64,000 nt of DNA from JALYUS01 sp038231255 (GTDB taxonomy: Bacteria > Chloroflexota > Chloroflexia > Thermomicrobiales > JALYUS01), in assembly GCA_038231255.1 (NCBI GenBank), contig JBBRLR010000011.1, positions 1-64,000 on the forward strand, given 5' to 3'. The translations under genes were made by a program, and so were the position numbers. Of this stretch, positions 51,266 through 60,387 are shown in pieces. Within the stretch, counting starts at the first letter, position 1, and the number at the start of each line of letters is the position of its first letter. The notes under the pieces are model-generated. The model did not search any database. It saw nothing but the letters and a program-made list of their open reading frames with translations, and was not told the origin of the DNA.

Positions 51266-52816
51266 ATGCGGGCAATTCTCAGCGTTTGGGACAAGACAGA
51301 TTTGGCGGCGTTCGCACGGGGTCTGGTGGACCTCGGCTGGGAACTCGTTTCGACGGGCAACACCGAGCGCGCGCTCGCGGAGGCCGGGATTCCCGTTACG
51401 GGCATTGCCGATGTGACGCAGTTTCCGGAGATCCTCGGCGGGCGCGTCAAGACGCTCCACCCTGCTGTGCATGGCGGTATCCTTGCGCGGCGCGATAACG
51501 CCGATGATATGGCGACGCTCGCGGAACACGGAATTACCGCCGTTGATATGGTCGTGTCGAATCTCTATCCCTTCGCCGCGACGGTCGCCGATCCGTCCAT
51601 CGCGGCAGCCGAGGCGTTGGAGAAGATTGACATCGGCGGCCCGACGCTCGTCCGCGCGGCGGCGAAGAATTACCTATCCGTCCTCGTCGTCACCGAATCG
51701 AGCGATTATGGCCGCGTGCTGTCGCTGCTGCACGCCGGTGGTGTGCCGTCGGAGGAGCGGCGCGCCCTCGCCGCGAAGGCATTCGCGCACGTTGCGGCGT
51801 ACGACACGACGATTGCGGCGTACTTGCGTGCCGACGATGGTGCGCCGAATGCGACCTTTCCCGCCGAGTTCAGTATCGCGGGCGCGCTGCACCAGCCAAT
51901 GCGGTATGGCGAGAATCCGCACCAGGCCGCCGCGCTCTACCGCGCCTACGAACCGGGGCGGGCGGCGCGCGGTCTGCTCGGTGCGACGCAACTGGCGGGC
52001 AAGGAACTTTCCTACAACAATATCCTCGATGCCGACGCCGCATGGTCGGCGGCGTGCGACTTCCTCGGTTGGGAGCAACCGACGTGCGTGATCGTTAAGC
52101 ACAACATCCCATGCGGTATCGCGCTCGGCGACGATCCAGAGGCGGCGTTTCGGCGTGCCTATGCCTCCGACCCGCTCTCCGCGTTCGGTGGCGTGATTGC
52201 ACTGACGATGCCCGCGACAGCCGCCGTTGCGGAAGCGATCGCGGAACTCTTCGTCGAGGTCGTCCTCGCGCCGTCGTTCGACGACGAGGCGCGCGCGGCA
52301 TTCGCGCGGCGGAAGAATGTTCGCCTGCTCGCGATGGGCACGCCCGCCGCCGCGCCCGACGGATGGGAAGTGCGCTCGGTGCAGGGCGGCTTCCTGCTGC
52401 AAACACAGGATGCGGTGATAGATGATCCGACAACCTGGAAGATCGTCTCGCAGCGGCAGCCATCGGACACGGAACTGCGCGATCTACGTTTCGCCTGGCG
52501 TGCGGCGCGGCATGTGAAGTCAAACAGCATCGTCCTCGTGCGGGATGGCGCGACGGTCGGGATCGGGGGCGGCCAGCCGAGCCGAATTGACGCCGCGAAA
52601 ATCGCCCTCGCGAAGGCGGGTGACCGCGCGCGGGGCAGCGTGATGGCGTCCGATGCGTTCTTTCCGTTCGCGGACACGGTGGAACTCTGTGTCGCGATGG
52701 GTATAACGGCCATTGCCCAACCCGGCGGCTCCGTCCGCGATGCGGAAAGCGTCGCCGCCGCCGATGCCGGCAACGCCGCGATGGTCGTCACTGGTCGTCG
52801 TCACTTCCGTCATTAG
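51266..52816 (+). CDS. purH: Bifunctional AICAR transformylase / IMP cyclohydrolase
   Basis: The 516-residue protein catalyses the last two steps to IMP. The N-terminal IMP cyclohydrolase (MGS-like, about 1-195) begins AILSVWDKTDLAAFARGL and has GGRVKTLHPAVHGGIL. The C-terminal transformylase has LRYGENPHQAA-like (MRYGENPHQAAALYRA) and the catalytic KH in CVIVKHNIPCG. ATG at 51266 has a GAGGAA stretch upstream. It sits alone between two leftward paralogous membrane-protein genes. Confidence 0.96.
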   Translation: MRAILSVWDKTDLAAFARGLVDLGWELVSTGNTERALAEAGIPVTGIADVTQFPEILGGRVKTLHPAVHGGILARRDNADDMATLAEHGITAVDMVVSNLYPFAATVADPSIAAAEALEKIDIGGPTLVRAAAKNYLSVLVVTESSDYGRVLSLLHAGGVPSEERRALAAKAFAHVAAYDTTIAAYLRADDGAPNATFPAEFSIAGALHQPMRYGENPHQAAALYRAYEPGRAARGLLGATQLAGKELSYNNILDADAAWSAACDFLGWEQPTCVIVKHNIPCGIALGDDPEAAFRRAYASDPLSAFGGVIALTMPATAAVAEAIAELFVEVVLAPSFDDEARAAFARRKNVRLLAMGTPAAAPDGWEVRSVQGGFLLQTQDAVIDDPTTWKIVSQRQPSDTELRDLRFAWRAARHVKSNSIVLVRDGATVGIGGGQPSRIDAAKIALAKAGDRARGSVMASDAFFPFADTVELCVAMGITAIAQPGGSVRDAESVAAADAGNAAMVVTGRRHFRH

Positions 52817-52834
52817 CGTTTCGATTGATTTCCT

Positions 52835-54904
52835 CTACGGGCGTTGGTGATACATGCGGACGATGTTGTCTTGCCAGACGATGTCCGCGTTCGCGAAGCC
52901 GAACGTGGCGGGATCTTCGTGCAGGAAAAAGAGGCCATAGTCGTACCGCGCGCTGTCGTCGGGATCGTCCCGGTAGTTCTGGCCGAAATTTACGCGTAGG
53001 CGGGCATAGAGCGGATGATCGCGCAAGAGATAGCCGAGCATCCCCATGTAGGCGCCGGTGCCCATCGGGTCGTTGCGCGAAAGGCGCACTGATGCGCCCG
53101 GCGCGACGATATCCGGCAGTTCGGCGAACTTGGCCGATCGTGAAACCGTGTAGACGCTCGTTTCGCCAAATTGCACGGACCGCGACAATTCATCGGGGAT
53201 TCCGTCGAGACGCGCAGCAAGTGCGGCGCGCGCAGCGCCGGGGAATTGGTCGAAGTGCACGACGACATGGGTGATTCCCAAGCCTTGCAGCAACGCGACT
53301 GATCGTTCCGACGGAAAGCGTTGCAGATCGAACGCTAGCGCCTTATATCCCTTTGGAAGCACATTCGCGTTGCCGTTGACAATCGGGTGACGATGGACGA
53401 GTGCGTAATATTGCTCGCGAACCGCGATTGCCTGCTCCCGCTCGTGGTCGGGGATGACAAGCGGCAGCTCGATCACCCGTGCGTCCGGTTGATCGGCCAG
53501 CCAGTGATACACGGCGGGGATCGTTTCGCCGCTTTCCAGCGGGACAACCGGCAGCGGATGGTTCGCATACTCGGCCCCGAAACCGGCGAGCAATGTAGCC
53601 GCCACCGCGATTGGGGCCGCACGAGCCGTGTTGATCCGCGGCAGCCGGAATGCTCCGGAGCGGGCGAAGAGCGCGGTCGCTCCTGTTGCCGCCAACCCCG
53701 CGATGCCGAGGAGGAAAAGCGTCCCGAAACGCGCGGGGACGCGCATCGAGGCGAAACCGGGCAGATGCCAATAGAAGAGGTCGTACGGTAGGTGGCGTAA
53801 CAGTAATGACTTGCTGTCCGGCGTCAAACGCAGTTCCGGCCCGACCGCGAACGCGGCGCTGACCCCGACAAGGAGCGCGAGAAACTGCTCCCACGGTCGC
53901 CGTCGACCGATCCAGAATCCGAACCCCGCGAGCAGGAGCGCGAGGAGGCCGGGAAACATGTTGCGCTCGAAGGTGTACGTGCCGTGCGTGCGGAGTGGGG
54001 TGGTGATGCCGCCCCAGAAGCGGTTGCGACCATCCACCGTGAAGAAGTTCGCCACGGTCGCTGCGTAATAGGTCGTTTGCCCAAACGTCCGCTCGACGCC
54101 GTATTCGTTTTGCACGCGCCGGTAGCCGATGGCAATGGGAAGAATAATGACGAACGCCAGCGCGCCCGCCGTTGCGAAATGCAGCCAAACATTCCGGTGC
54201 CGCGTCTCTGGCCGCTTGATGTATGCCATGGCGAGAAAGAGCGGCACGAGGACGAGCAGATAGATCGCGTAGTAGTGAGACGAGATCGCCTGCATCACCA
54301 CGCATGCCGCCAGTGCCAGGGTATCCCGGATGCGAGGCGCGACGACGATCCGGTCGCACAGGAGCAGGATCAAGGGGAACCATTGCGCGGAAAGCAGACC
54401 GATATGGCCGATCCGGTCGAGGTGCATCGGCGCGAACGCGTAGATTACCCCTGCAATGAATGCCGCGACCGGCACTGCGCCAAACCGACGGGCGAGTGCA
54501 TACATGGCCACGGCGCTCATCATCAGGGAAAGGAGCACCGCGACATTATAGATCGCGAGCGGCGCGATGTGCAGGAGCGCCAGCGGCAACGTCAGGACTG
54601 CCGATCCGAGGACGAGTTCATCGAATAAATAGGAGTCGGCGAAAGGGTAGAACGTGTTGCCAGTGAAAAGATGGAGCGGATTATGGAGCAGGCGATAATG
54701 TCCCCAGCCGATACGCCAGATGCTGTCTACCGGATCAATTGACGAGGTGACGCCGCTATTGAGATGTGTCGCAAGCGGCCACGTCAGCGCGACAGCGATC
54801 AGCAGGTAAGAGAGCGTGATGACCGATGCACGCGGAAAACGCGACAACCAAGCCGCCGGAACAATTCCGTCCCCGCGTCGTGCTGCCAAACCTCGGCTGT
54901 GCAT
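52835..54904 (-). CDS. Polytopic membrane protein, GT-C-like (paralogue 2)
   Basis: The 689-residue protein has about twelve membrane segments followed by a soluble C-terminal domain with short beta-rich stretches (VAHRHPIVNGNANVLP-like region and VVHFDQFPG). The first extracytoplasmic loop contains SSIDPVDSIWRIGWGHYRLL, matching in position the GDPLTTAWRIVW loop of the protein at 48989-51016, and both have a following FxxN-T-hydrophobic YP motif. Together these suggest related GT-C-type transferases. The start is uncertain (ATG 54904; a GTG lies five codons upstream). Confidence 0.6.
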   Translation of the reverse strand: MHSRGLAARRGDGIVPAAWLSRFPRASVITLSYLLIAVALTWPLATHLNSGVTSSIDPVDSIWRIGWGHYRLLHNPLHLFTGNTFYPFADSYLFDELVLGSAVLTLPLALLHIAPLAIYNVAVLLSLMMSAVAMYALARRFGAVPVAAFIAGVIYAFAPMHLDRIGHIGLLSAQWFPLILLLCDRIVVAPRIRDTLALAACVVMQAISSHYYAIYLLVLVPLFLAMAYIKRPETRHRNVWLHFATAGALAFVIILPIAIGYRRVQNEYGVERTFGQTTYYAATVANFFTVDGRNRFWGGITTPLRTHGTYTFERNMFPGLLALLLAGFGFWIGRRRPWEQFLALLVGVSAAFAVGPELRLTPDSKSLLLRHLPYDLFYWHLPGFASMRVPARFGTLFLLGIAGLAATGATALFARSGAFRLPRINTARAAPIAVAATLLAGFGAEYANHPLPVVPLESGETIPAVYHWLADQPDARVIELPLVIPDHEREQAIAVREQYYALVHRHPIVNGNANVLPKGYKALAFDLQRFPSERSVALLQGLGITHVVVHFDQFPGAARAALAARLDGIPDELSRSVQFGETSVYTVSRSAKFAELPDIVAPGASVRLSRNDPMGTGAYMGMLGYLLRDHPLYARLRVNFGQNYRDDPDDSARYDYGLFFLHEDPATFGFANADIVWQDNIVRMYHQRP

Positions 54905-54979
54905 CCGCCAAATCAACACCTTTGTAGTATACCGCGCATTGTGCGCACAGCAAAAAGATGTACGCCGTATGTGGATGTG

Positions 54980-55258
54980 TCAGCGGGCGGCGACGTACTG
55001 CTTGAGCGCTGCCAGTTCTTCGGTAGCGCTCGGCGTGCGCGTCGGGCCGCGACCATCGAGGTCGCGATAGCGGTCGGCAATGGCCGCGCGCAGATCGTCG
55101 AGCGCGTCTTCCGGCGACTGGCCCATCGTGCGCAAGCCGACCGCCGGGGCGCTGATCGTCACGTATTCGTCGCGCCACTCGGCGACGATCGGCAACGGCT
55201 GGGTCAGCGTCAAGCCATCATCGAGGTCGCCGGTCAGCGTCAGTGCCTGGTGACTCAT
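54980..55258 (-). CDS. HicB-like small protein
   Basis: The 92-residue protein has a partial RNase-H-like HicB antitoxin pattern: three strands (PLPIVAEWRDEYVTISAPAVGLRTMG) followed by SPEDALDDLRAAIADRYRDL, the usual strand-strand-helix arrangement. No HicA toxin gene is next to it. The start overlaps the larC stop by ATGA, so it is the last gene of the rlmN-larC unit. It may be a stand-alone HicB-type protein rather than an antitoxin. Confidence 0.65.
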   Translation of the reverse strand: MSHQALTLTGDLDDGLTLTQPLPIVAEWRDEYVTISAPAVGLRTMGQSPEDALDDLRAAIADRYRDLDGRGPTRTPSATEELAALKQYVAAR

Positions 55259-56523
55259 GGGTGGACCTCCACCAGCCGCGCGCCGACGAACTGACGGCCC
55301 GCTTCCGCCGCCGCCGCGTAGACCTCGCGAAACGGAACCTCCGCCGCGCGCGCAATCGCCGCGATCTGCTCGTATTCCGGTACGGCATCGAGAACCGCGC
55401 CCTCCCATTCCTTGATCTTGACGCGCACCGGCCCCCACTGCGTCACGACTGTTTCCCATCGCCGGTTCGCCTTTTCGCGGATAATCGGCGTCGCGCGGAC
55501 ACCGAATGTCGTCGTCTCGCGCAGCAGCGTCGTCGTTACCGCGAGCCGGTCCGCATCCGCACAGATCGCGGAAAGTTGCACGGCGGGGCGGCTCTTTTTC
55601 ATCGTGATCGGCGTGAACCACGCATCGAGCGCACCTGCCGCGAAAAGCCGCTCCAATGCGTAGGCGAGCGCTTCGGGCGTCATATCGTCAATGTTTGCGG
55701 AGAGGAGGATCTCGTTCTCCGTCGTGCTTGTGCCGTCATCGGTCTGATATGTTTCGTGCACAACCGGCGTGGCCACGAATGGCACGTCGCCGCGATGTGT
55801 CGAGACCGTTGCACCGAGCCAGATGCGCAGGCAATTCGGCCACGGCATGCGGCGCGTGCCAAAGCCGTATCCGACCGCCTGGATGGTCATTGGTGGCCGC
55901 TCGAATCCCTCGGCGAGCGCGGTGACAATCGCCGCGCCCGTTGGAGTGACAGTCTCCTTGTCGGTTTCGAGCGGCACAGTCGGGGCATTGACGCGCGCGA
56001 GGAGCGCGAGCGTCGCGGGGGCGGGAACGGGGATTAGCCCATGCTGCGATTGTGTCCAGCCGTGCCCCTGGGCGAATGGTGACGCGTAGATCGCCTCGAT
56101 ACCGAGCAGATCGAGCGCGACGGCCGCCCCGACGATGTCCACGATACTGTCCAACGCGCCGACTTCATGGAAATGCACATCATCCACGGCCACACCATGC
56201 ACGGACGCCTCCGCGACCGCCAGCGCACCGAAAATGCGCAGCGACAGCTCCTTCGCGCGCTCGGTCAGTCCCGATCCTTCGATGATCGAGCGGATTGTCC
56301 GCCAATCGCGCTGCGGTTGGTCAGCCTCGACATCCACAATAACACGCGTCCCGCCGAGGCTGTGTTGGCTGGCCGGTTCGGTGCGGAGCGTGTAGCCGGA
56401 AAGGCCGAGCGGCGCGAGGCCGTAGGTCAGATCGTCGAGCGACAGGCCGGCGTGGATGAAGGCGGCGAGAGTCATATCGCCGCTGATGCCGGCGGGCATA
56501 TCGAAATAGGCGATCCGCGTCAT
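55255..56523 (-). CDS. larC: Nickel insertion protein LarC (nickel-pincer cofactor)
   Basis: The 422-residue protein is LarC, which uses CTP to insert nickel into the pyridinium bis-thiocarboxylate cofactor of lactate racemase-like enzymes. The family start YFDMPAGISGDM is intact, followed by HFHEVGALDSIVDIVGAA and the VPVPAPATLALL region. larA, larB and larE are not in the window. The frame is continuous, unlike the frameshifted larC1/larC2 of Lactobacillus. It overlaps rlmN and the HicB-like gene by ATGA. Confidence 0.92.
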   Translation of the reverse strand: MTRIAYFDMPAGISGDMTLAAFIHAGLSLDDLTYGLAPLGLSGYTLRTEPASQHSLGGTRVIVDVEADQPQRDWRTIRSIIEGSGLTERAKELSLRIFGALAVAEASVHGVAVDDVHFHEVGALDSIVDIVGAAVALDLLGIEAIYASPFAQGHGWTQSQHGLIPVPAPATLALLARVNAPTVPLETDKETVTPTGAAIVTALAEGFERPPMTIQAVGYGFGTRRMPWPNCLRIWLGATVSTHRGDVPFVATPVVHETYQTDDGTSTTENEILLSANIDDMTPEALAYALERLFAAGALDAWFTPITMKKSRPAVQLSAICADADRLAVTTTLLRETTTFGVRATPIIREKANRRWETVVTQWGPVRVKIKEWEGAVLDAVPEYEQIAAIARAAEVPFREVYAAAAEAGRQFVGARLVEVHP

Positions 56524-57650
56524 GCCGCCTCCGTCGTGTTTGTCGTCGCCGTCACATCAGCGCGCAACTGACCGCACCCGGCCGCGATGTCGGTGCCGCG
56601 CGAATAGCGGACGCTGGCCGGGAGGCCGCGCGCGACGAGCATCGCTGCGAATGCCTCGGCGCTTTCACGGGTTGGCCGGGTGAGTAGTGAACCATCCGGC
56701 CCGACCGCCTCAGCGACCGGGTTCAGCGGGATGAGATTGACGTGGCAGAGAATCCCGCGCAGGAGGGCGGAAAGCTCGTTCGCGACTTTGCCGGTGTCGT
56801 TCACCCCGGCGATCAGCGCGTACTCGAAGGAGACGCGGCGGTGCGTCTTGGCGGTGTAATAGCGCACGGCGTCCAGCAGTTCGGCAATCGGGTAGTGCGC
56901 ATTCACTGGCATCAGCGCGGAGCGCGCCTCGTCGGTCGTTTGATGCAAGGAGACGGCGAGGTTGATCTGCCACGGCTCGTCGGCGAGGCGGCGGATGCGC
57001 GGCGCAAGCCCGACGGTGCTGACCGTCATCCGGCGCGCGCCGAACTTCATGCACTGTGGCTCGTTGAGGATCGCGATTGATCGCATCACCTGATCGTAGT
57101 TCGCCAGCGGCTCGCCCATCCCCATGTAGACGATGTTCGTCAGCGGCTTGCCCGCTTCGCCGCTGAGGCGGGCGAGCGCGACGACCTGCGCGACGATTTC
57201 GCCCGCCGACAGATTGCGCGACAAGCCTATCTTGCCCGTCGCGCAGAAGGTGCAGCCATAGCCGCACCCTACCTGTGACGAGATGCACGCGGTCGAACGC
57301 TCCCGGTAGTGCATCAGGACGCCCTCGATCAGGCAATCGTCCGGGGTACGAAACAGCAGTTTCGTCGTCCGGTCATCGCCGCTCGTCACGCGGGTCACTT
57401 CGTGCAGGATAGTGAGGGGCAATTCCGCGTCAATCACCGCGCCGAGCGCCTTCGGGACGCCGGGAATTGTCGCCGCAGCCGTAGCGAACCGTCCATATAC
57501 GCCGGTGTACAGTTGCGCGGCGCGGAATGTGGGCTGATCGTGCGTCGCCAGCCATGCCTCCAGGTCTTCCGGCAATAGGTCATAGAAGGAGACCCGCGCG
57601 CCGGATGGCACGGCGGGGAGCGTCATACTCGTTGGTGTTTCACCCGTCAT
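56520..57650 (-). CDS. rlmN: 23S rRNA / tRNA (adenine-C2)-methyltransferase
   Basis: The 376-residue radical-SAM enzyme methylates C2 of A2503 in 23S rRNA and A37 of some tRNAs. The iron-sulfur cluster cysteines are C129, C133 and C136 in CGYGCTFC. The second catalytic cysteine is near residue 358 in AAGCGQLR. VYMGMGEPLANYD is the GGE-type SAM motif. ATG at 57650 has GAGGA upstream. It heads a coupled rlmN-larC-HicB unit. Confidence 0.95.
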   Translation of the reverse strand: MTGETPTSMTLPAVPSGARVSFYDLLPEDLEAWLATHDQPTFRAAQLYTGVYGRFATAAATIPGVPKALGAVIDAELPLTILHEVTRVTSGDDRTTKLLFRTPDDCLIEGVLMHYRERSTACISSQVGCGYGCTFCATGKIGLSRNLSAGEIVAQVVALARLSGEAGKPLTNIVYMGMGEPLANYDQVMRSIAILNEPQCMKFGARRMTVSTVGLAPRIRRLADEPWQINLAVSLHQTTDEARSALMPVNAHYPIAELLDAVRYYTAKTHRRVSFEYALIAGVNDTGKVANELSALLRGILCHVNLIPLNPVAEAVGPDGSLLTRPTRESAEAFAAMLVARGLPASVRYSRGTDIAAGCGQLRADVTATTNTTEAA

Positions 57651-57665
57651 CTGTCCTCACACAAC

Positions 57666-57691
57666 GCGACCGGCCCCGAGGGACCGGTCGC
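57666..57691. repeat. Short GC-rich hairpin between the zinc peptidase and rlmN genes
   Basis: GCGACCGG and CCGGTCGC are inverted around a 10-base loop, 35 bases after the zinc peptidase stop. No T-run follows on the transcribed strand, so its role as a terminator is uncertain. Confidence 0.55.
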
Positions 57692-57726
57692 AATTCGTCC
57701 GAATCGCCAACCTTGGGCCAAGCGTG

Positions 57727-58422
57727 CTAGTCGCGCCGACCGCCGCCCATGCCCGAAACGAGCATGATGTAGTAGAGCAGTTGCAGGATCGCGCCCGCCG
57801 CCGCCGCGAGATAGGTGAGCGCCGCCGCGTCGAGGACGCTCTTCGCCTCGCCGTACTCGCTGCGCGAAACGAGGCCGTTGCTCGCCAGCATTTTCATCGC
57901 CCGGTTCGAGGCGTCGAACTCTACCGGTAAGGTAACGAGCGCGAAGACCGTGCCGAGCGAGAAAAGGGCAACGCCGAGCCACGCGATGCCGATCGCGCCG
58001 GTGAAGATGCCCAACAGCAGCAAGACCCAGCCGAAGTTCGAGCCGATATTCACTGCCGGAACAATCGCGCCGCGCAGTTTCAGGTACGCATAGTTCTCCT
58101 TGTCCTGCACCGCGTGCCCGGTCTCGTGCGCGACGATCCCCTGCGCGGCGACGGAGATGCTACCGTAGACGCCATCGGAAAGGCGTAGCACTTTTTCGCG
58201 CGGGTCGTAGTGATCGGTCAGTTCACCGGGCACGCGCTCGACCTGGACATTGTACAAGCCTTGCGCATCGAGCAACTTCCGGGCGACCTGCGCGCCAGTG
58301 AGTCGGTTCTCGGACGGGATCTGCGTCATCTTGGCGTACGTGCTCTTGACCCGCCATTGCGCGTATAAGGCGAGGAACAAACCCGGCACAAGAAACGCGA
58401 AGTAAAGCGGACTGAAAAACAT
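57727..58422 (-). CDS. yugP: Membrane zinc metallopeptidase (YugP-like)
   Basis: The 231-residue protein belongs to the YugP-type zinc metallopeptidase family. It has an N-terminal membrane helix (about 5-22), a zinc motif HETGH at residues 99-103, two further membrane helices (about 120-165) and a final one near the C-terminus. Natural substrates are unknown. ATG at 58422 has GGAGG upstream. Confidence 0.9.
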   Translation of the reverse strand: MFFSPLYFAFLVPGLFLALYAQWRVKSTYAKMTQIPSENRLTGAQVARKLLDAQGLYNVQVERVPGELTDHYDPREKVLRLSDGVYGSISVAAQGIVAHETGHAVQDKENYAYLKLRGAIVPAVNIGSNFGWVLLLLGIFTGAIGIAWLGVALFSLGTVFALVTLPVEFDASNRAMKMLASNGLVSRSEYGEAKSVLDAAALTYLAAAAGAILQLLYYIMLVSGMGGGRRD

Positions 58423-58791
58423 TGTCGGAACCTCCAAAAGAGCAACCGATGCGACGCCGTGTGACCGGACGCAAGGCTCTTGCCGCGCCTCGTCGCGCAC
58501 GTCGCCGAAACAGGAAGCGAGAGAACCGGCGACGCCATGTATATACGATCTACCATACACGGCGGTTGCAGTCCGTTGTCCCGCCGATTCATGCGTCGTA
58601 TGGCTTCCATCGTACCATAACAACCGCGTGCCGCCGCGCATTCCGCGTCGCATCCTCGGGGCAATCGCATCTTATCCGGTCATGACATCAAGCGGATCGC
58701 GATCATCTCGGGCTACCTTCCCCGGTGGCCGCGCACCGCGATCCAGAGGGCGCACAGCCGTGTGCCCTCTGGATCAACGCTCATCAAAAAC
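58423..58791. other. Non-coding stretch between yugP and the desaturase gene
   Basis: These 369 bases hold no convincing gene. The part near the yugP start has an AT-rich TGTATATACGATCTACCATA stretch that may contain its promoter, but no clear pair of boxes. The right end holds a palindrome described separately. Confidence 0.4.
58740..58775. repeat. Extragenic palindrome (GATCCAGAGGGC type)
   Basis: GATCCAGAGGGCGCAC and GTGCCCTCTGGATC are inverted around a 6-base loop with one unpaired base. It lies 16 bases after the desaturase stop codon and shares CCAGAGGGCGC with the elements at 41329 and 43261. Confidence 0.8.
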
Positions 58792-60231
58792 CTAATCCGC
58801 TGCGATTTCCGCCAATGACAAGACCGGGGCGCGGGTCGCCGCTTCCATCAGCGCGGTGGCGGCGAGGCGACCGCTGGCGACAGCGCCCTCCATGCTGTCA
58901 TAGAAATCCTGCGTCGTGTAGCCGCCGGCGAGGAAGAGATTTGGGATCGGCGTCGCCTGCGTCGGGCGCAAGTGGTCAATGCCCGGCTTCGGCCAGTAGA
59001 CGGATTGCGGGATGCGCACGACGGTGCTCTTGACGATCCGCGCCTGTGGGCCGGTGTCGGGGAAGGTCGCGTCCACATTCGCCTTGGTCCGCCGCACGAT
59101 CTCGTCGTCCGGCAAGTCCATCAGGTCGCGCGCCGGGGCGACGCAGAACTCCATCCGGCTCTTACCGCCGAAGGCGTAATCGGGCGTCGTGTTCGCGAGA
59201 TCGGCGTAGACCGGGATGCGGCCATCCGGGCAGAAGAGGATATTGTTCGTGTGCGTCACCTGCCGGTCGAACCAGAGTTGCACGGTGATCACCGGCACGC
59301 CCTCGAACTGGCTCAGGCCCGCGAAGTACCGTTCCTCCCGCCGCCATTGGTCGGGAATCAAGCGATTGAGTTTATGTACCGGTAGCGCGAGCGTAAACCA
59401 GTCGCCGCGCACGACCTCGCCACTCGCCAGTTCAAAGCCGGTGACGCGCCGACCGGGGCCCTCGTGGATCGCGCGGATCGGCGCATCGGTGCGGATGCGA
59501 ACGCTGCGCGCCGTCAGGTAGTCTGCGAGCGGGCCGATCAGGTAGTCCTGCGGCGAGCCTTTCAGGAAGCCCATCTTCGACGCGTCCGGCTTGCGCAGAA
59601 ATTCGCCGCAGACATCGAGGACGATCTTCGCGCTCATCTCCTCGGGTGGGAGGAATTTGAGGGCGAGCGCCATCGGCATGAACATTTTTTGCAGCATCCG
59701 GTCCGAGATGCCGAACTTCTGGTGCCACTCGGAGTAGGTCAGGCCGTCCTGCCGCGCGCGGTATTCCGGCGAACCGAAGAGCATCGGGCCGAGCGCCTTC
59801 GCGAGCGACAGTTTCTCGCTCCAACTGAAGTAGTGGTTGTTGACGACGGCGGGGAGCAGATGCAGGGGCGCGGGGAACGACCCGGTGCGGAAGGCGAACC
59901 GCTCGCCAGCGGAGAGCGTGTAGGTCAGGACATGCTCTTTCCAAAGGATGTTGTCGTAGATACCGAGTTCACGCATCAGGTCGAAAATCTCGACATACGC
60001 GCCGAAAAAGACGTGCAGGCCCGATTCGACCCAGTCGCCGTCGGCGTCACGCCACGACGACACCTTGCCGCCGAGGATCGGACGCTGCTCCAGCACTTCG
60101 ACCTGATAGCCTGCGTCCACCAGTCGTTTCGCCGCAGCCAGCCCGGCGAGCCCGCCGCCGCCAATCACGACCCGCTCGCTTTTCCCGTTCCATTCCATGC
60201 CGCATGTCCATTCCGTATGATAGTTTTCCAT
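58792..60231 (-). CDS. crtP: Phytoene desaturase, plant/cyanobacterial (CrtP/PDS) type
   Basis: The 479-residue flavoprotein desaturates a polyene such as 15-cis-phytoene. The FAD fold begins VVIGGGGLAGLAAAKRL (about residue 21), followed by LGGKVSSWRDADGDWVESGLH and FFGAYVEIFDLMRELG. The central GFLKGSPQDYLIGPLADYL and C-terminal LAGGYTTQDFYDSMEGAVASG motifs match plant and cyanobacterial PDS rather than bacterial CrtI. No phytoene synthase lies nearby. The start at 60231 is uncertain; an internal ATG 33 bases in is another option. Divergent from hspR. Confidence 0.82.
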   Translation of the reverse strand: MENYHTEWTCGMEWNGKSERVVIGGGGLAGLAAAKRLVDAGYQVEVLEQRPILGGKVSSWRDADGDWVESGLHVFFGAYVEIFDLMRELGIYDNILWKEHVLTYTLSAGERFAFRTGSFPAPLHLLPAVVNNHYFSWSEKLSLAKALGPMLFGSPEYRARQDGLTYSEWHQKFGISDRMLQKMFMPMALALKFLPPEEMSAKIVLDVCGEFLRKPDASKMGFLKGSPQDYLIGPLADYLTARSVRIRTDAPIRAIHEGPGRRVTGFELASGEVVRGDWFTLALPVHKLNRLIPDQWRREERYFAGLSQFEGVPVITVQLWFDRQVTHTNNILFCPDGRIPVYADLANTTPDYAFGGKSRMEFCVAPARDLMDLPDDEIVRRTKANVDATFPDTGPQARIVKSTVVRIPQSVYWPKPGIDHLRPTQATPIPNLFLAGGYTTQDFYDSMEGAVASGRLAATALMEAATRAPVLSLAEIAAD

Positions 60232-60298
60232 TCCCCATAGAAGTGTACCGCGCGGGAACAGAACGGATCACCGGGCCAAACGGATTGACTGCGGAACC

Positions 60299-60327
60299 TT
60301 GACATAGATCGTGTCAAAGTGTATGAT
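60299..60327 (+). promoter_or_regulatory. hspR-clpB promoter with HAIR-like HspR operator
   Basis: The sequence TTGACA-N7-TGTCAA (60299-60317) is an inverted repeat with the 7-base spacing of the HAIR element bound by HspR. Its left half is also the -35 box; TATGAT (60322-60327) lies 17 bases after it. HspR bound here would block its own promoter. Confidence 0.75.
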
Positions 60328-60387
60328 CGCGGTGTCACGACTACCGGGCATTGTGCTGCCTGTGTAGCGATAGGAGGCACAGGACCG

